64,000 nt of DNA, from contig NC_064764.1 in NCBI RefSeq assembly GCF_011397635.1, positions 37,608,777 to 37,672,776 on the forward strand, written 5' to 3'. The stretch comes from Epinephelus fuscoguttatus. Lineage: Eukaryota > Chordata > Actinopteri > Perciformes > Serranidae. The position numbers and the translations under genes are program-made. This document shows positions 61,668-64,000 of this stretch, in pieces; within the stretch, counting starts at the first letter, position 1; each line of letters begins with the position of its first letter. Below the pieces are notes generated by a model. It saw only the letters and a program-made list of their open reading frames with translations. It did no database searches and had not been told where the DNA came from.

Positions 61668-64000
61668 GTACACTCACTTCTCATCATTACAGATTGACAC
61701 AAACATACGTCTGTGGGGATTCACAACTGTCCTCAGCAAAGATGCATCGTTTGTTTGATATTTCTGCTGCCAAATAGTAAAATAAGTAAATTGCTCACAT
61801 CTTTCCTTGGAGTTTGGGTCACACAGACACGTCAGGCTGCAGAGACTTTGATCGGTCACTGAGCAGATTTGACAGACAGTGTGTTTCCTCACGTTCATTT
61901 GCCTTTGAATTCCTTTGACACCACCAAATTGCCTCAATTATTTTGGCTAAATGGACGATGATTATGTGTCCATCAAGTCATAAGTCTTCGAATAGAAAAC
62001 AAAATGGACGTAAATCTGGTTAAGATGGTCAGCTCTTTGCTACAAGATGAAAACGCAGACAGACAGAGTGATCAGATTGATGTAGTTACAAACCTGTAAT
62101 TTAAGAAACCAGAGGAGAAGACAGAGAGAAATGAAAAAAATATATGCTTTTAATGAAACATTTACAAGAGGAAAAATAGCTTAATATAAATAATTATAAA
62201 CACAGAATGAATGTCAGATATGATGCAGATCTTAAAGCCACAGAGTGAAGAAATTGACCTGAAGAATGAATACTACGTCACTTAAAAGATGTTGCTATAA
62301 GATGAAGGAAACATGCAAATGTAACATGGTTTACAGAAACACACATTGCCAACATTGCTTTCTCTGACACATGGGCTGCAGTTATTACCACATAAGACAG
62401 AAAAGCAGCAACTCCTCACTTGATGAAGCTGAAATCTGCCTCCTGGCCCTGTCAGGCTCATTAAATAATGTGTTATACCTCATTAGAGTGATCCACACAC
62501 ATGTAAAAACCTCACAGTGACAACAAGACTCCAGAGAATCACTGGGACAGGCTAAGAAATAGTTCAGCACATCACCTCACAAAACACAGCAACATGTTTT
62601 ATACTTATTTGGATTCAATAAAAAAGATAAAACATGTTGGTAAGTTAACTTTGGAGGAGCTGGAAGGTGGATTTTGTTCCCTCTGGACTGAGCCAGACTG
62701 GCTGTTTCCCTGTTTCCAGTCTTTATGCTAAGCTAAGCTAACCAGATGAACATGTGACTCTCTGCAAGAGGGCAAATATTTCAAGAAATGTCAAATTATT
62801 CTCTTTAAAAATGCAGCAGTGAGTCTGAAAATATGCTGTCTCAAGCTCCGTTTAAATGAATCACAGCGCAGTCAGACACTGACACTAAAACACACTGATG
62901 AGTCAGTGGTTAGCACATGATGAGGACGTCACATCAGCAGCAGAGAATGAAAATCGACAATGAACGGTGTTGTAATTATTTCATAAAACGTTTGCTGGAA
63001 GTGAAGAAAAGAGGAAGTTACAGTCAGTGGCCCAATTCAGGAGGAGCACTGAGGTTTAGTGAGCTGAAGCTGCTCCTCCTCCATCACTTTCTTCACATTC
63101 TGCAGACAGACGATTTAAACTGAAGATACACTGTTGTTGAAACGTTATTAATCTGCTGCCACAGATGTTAGATGTGTGAGAGGTGTAGACGCGAAAATCA
63201 GGGCCTGGAAGTGGGCCAGATGGCTCCCAACCTCGTCTTCTACTTCTCCTGCAGATCGTCCTCTGAGTTGAATTAGTACCTTAGGTTCAGCTGGCTAACA
63301 CTTAGAGAAACACTGGAGTCGAGTAGAATCAGGTGCATTTGAGTTTAATGTGTTCACAAGCAACAACACATACAACTCATTGAGTCAGGCTCCGGAGCAC
63401 GACTGAAGTTTCGCTCTCTGCGTTCTCTCTTTTATGCTGGTGAAGATTCGAGAGAATCTCCACCCTTTTCCTTTAATCCTTCCCACCTAAACCCAAACCT
63501 ATTGGTGGCAGATCCTTTTGTTTTTAGCCTTTTCCCATCTGGTCCAAATCTATTGGCAGTAGGCCCCTTGGGCCCTTGCCCAGACATGACCTAGGCCTGG
63601 AAATCCCTAAATTCCCCCACCATTAGATTTGAGCCTGGTTTCACTTTATTTTTTAAAAATATATAAAACTTGGGGACTTTCTCTATACAGTCCCCTGTGT
63701 GTCCATGCAATGTGAGCTTAGAATGTGTGTCATGCAATACAAACATTAAAGAGTATGTGTGTGTTATTATTAAACAATACATGGTGTGGTATATGTGTGC
63801 TCTTCAATGTGAATGCATAACCCTGTGTTATGAATACATAAACTTGTATAACATTGTTTTATCACACATAGATGCATAACAAACAGTTTTATAGAACATA
63901 AAACATGGTTATATGTACTTCACTCTTAATCAACTTATGCAGGTTAACACCTTTACCTGATTAAAGATTAAGTCTTACACTACAGAGGACTCCTCTGTAT
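61668..64000. other. Downstream sequence, probable intron; no exon recognised
   Basis: It contains a MITE-family copy (about 62575-62810, CTTTATGCTAAGCTAAGCTA). From about 63290 to the end the sequence looks retroelement-like (CA/TG-rich, with GGCCCTTGGGCCCTTGCCC); its boundaries lie outside the window, so it could not be classified. Confidence 0.5.

Overview
The window is animal nuclear DNA from a ray-finned (teleost) fish. Its genes are split into short exons with GT..AG junctions. The introns are full of fish-type repeats: hAT and Harbinger MITEs, a Tc1 relic, L2 and Rex3-like LINE tails, tRNA-derived SINEs, and many CA/GT microsatellites. There is no bacterial or viral gene organisation. 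Nearly all six-frame ORFs are noise; the real genes were read exon by exon from conserved protein segments and splice junctions.

Region by region: (1) 1-31,500 is the 3' part of abi2 (Abl interactor 2, + strand). Its first coding exon lies outside the window or was not found. Eleven coding exons run from the WAVE-binding/homeobox-homology region to the C-terminal SH3 domain and the stop at 26,286, including an 18-nt microexon and an 81-nt cassette-like exon. (2) 31,560-37,165 is a complete cnot11 gene (CCR4-NOT subunit 11, + strand): 7 coding exons, 445 aa, an ETS/ZNF143-type promoter and a poly(A) signal. (3) 40,780-52,011 is lcp1 (L-plastin, actin bundling) on the - strand, convergent with cnot11, with 15 coding-exon positions. 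One of these (43,965-44,073) is clearly damaged in this sequence, and the second EF-hand loop lacks residues. (4) 52,012-60,240 is gene-poor and repeat-rich. (5) 60,240-64,000 probably holds the 5' end of another gene on the + strand, head-to-head with lcp1. One plausible first coding exon is seen at 61,552-61,667; human synteny suggests lrrc63, but this is not established.

The genes do not form a pathway, although Abi2 (WAVE complex, Arp2/3 actin nucleation) and L-plastin (actin cross-linking) both act on the actin cytoskeleton. CNOT11 acts in cytoplasmic mRNA deadenylation.

The most interesting signals are the conserved-looking neural-type microexon of abi2; the damaged lcp1 exon; an lcp1 exon bracketed by complementary (UG)n and (CA)n tracts; an abi2 3' splice site made of UG repeat instead of pyrimidines; a head-to-head pair of minisatellite arrays in the last lcp1 intron; a six-unit array carrying nuclear-receptor-type AGGTCAnnnTGACCT palindromes, split by an L2 insertion with its target duplication; several hAT elements with matching 8-bp target duplications, one retaining a BED zinc-finger ORF; a 0.7-kb pure polypurine tract; and a four-unit tandem repeat with ISRE-like motifs upstream of the putative 60-64 kb gene. 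No wholly new biological system was found.
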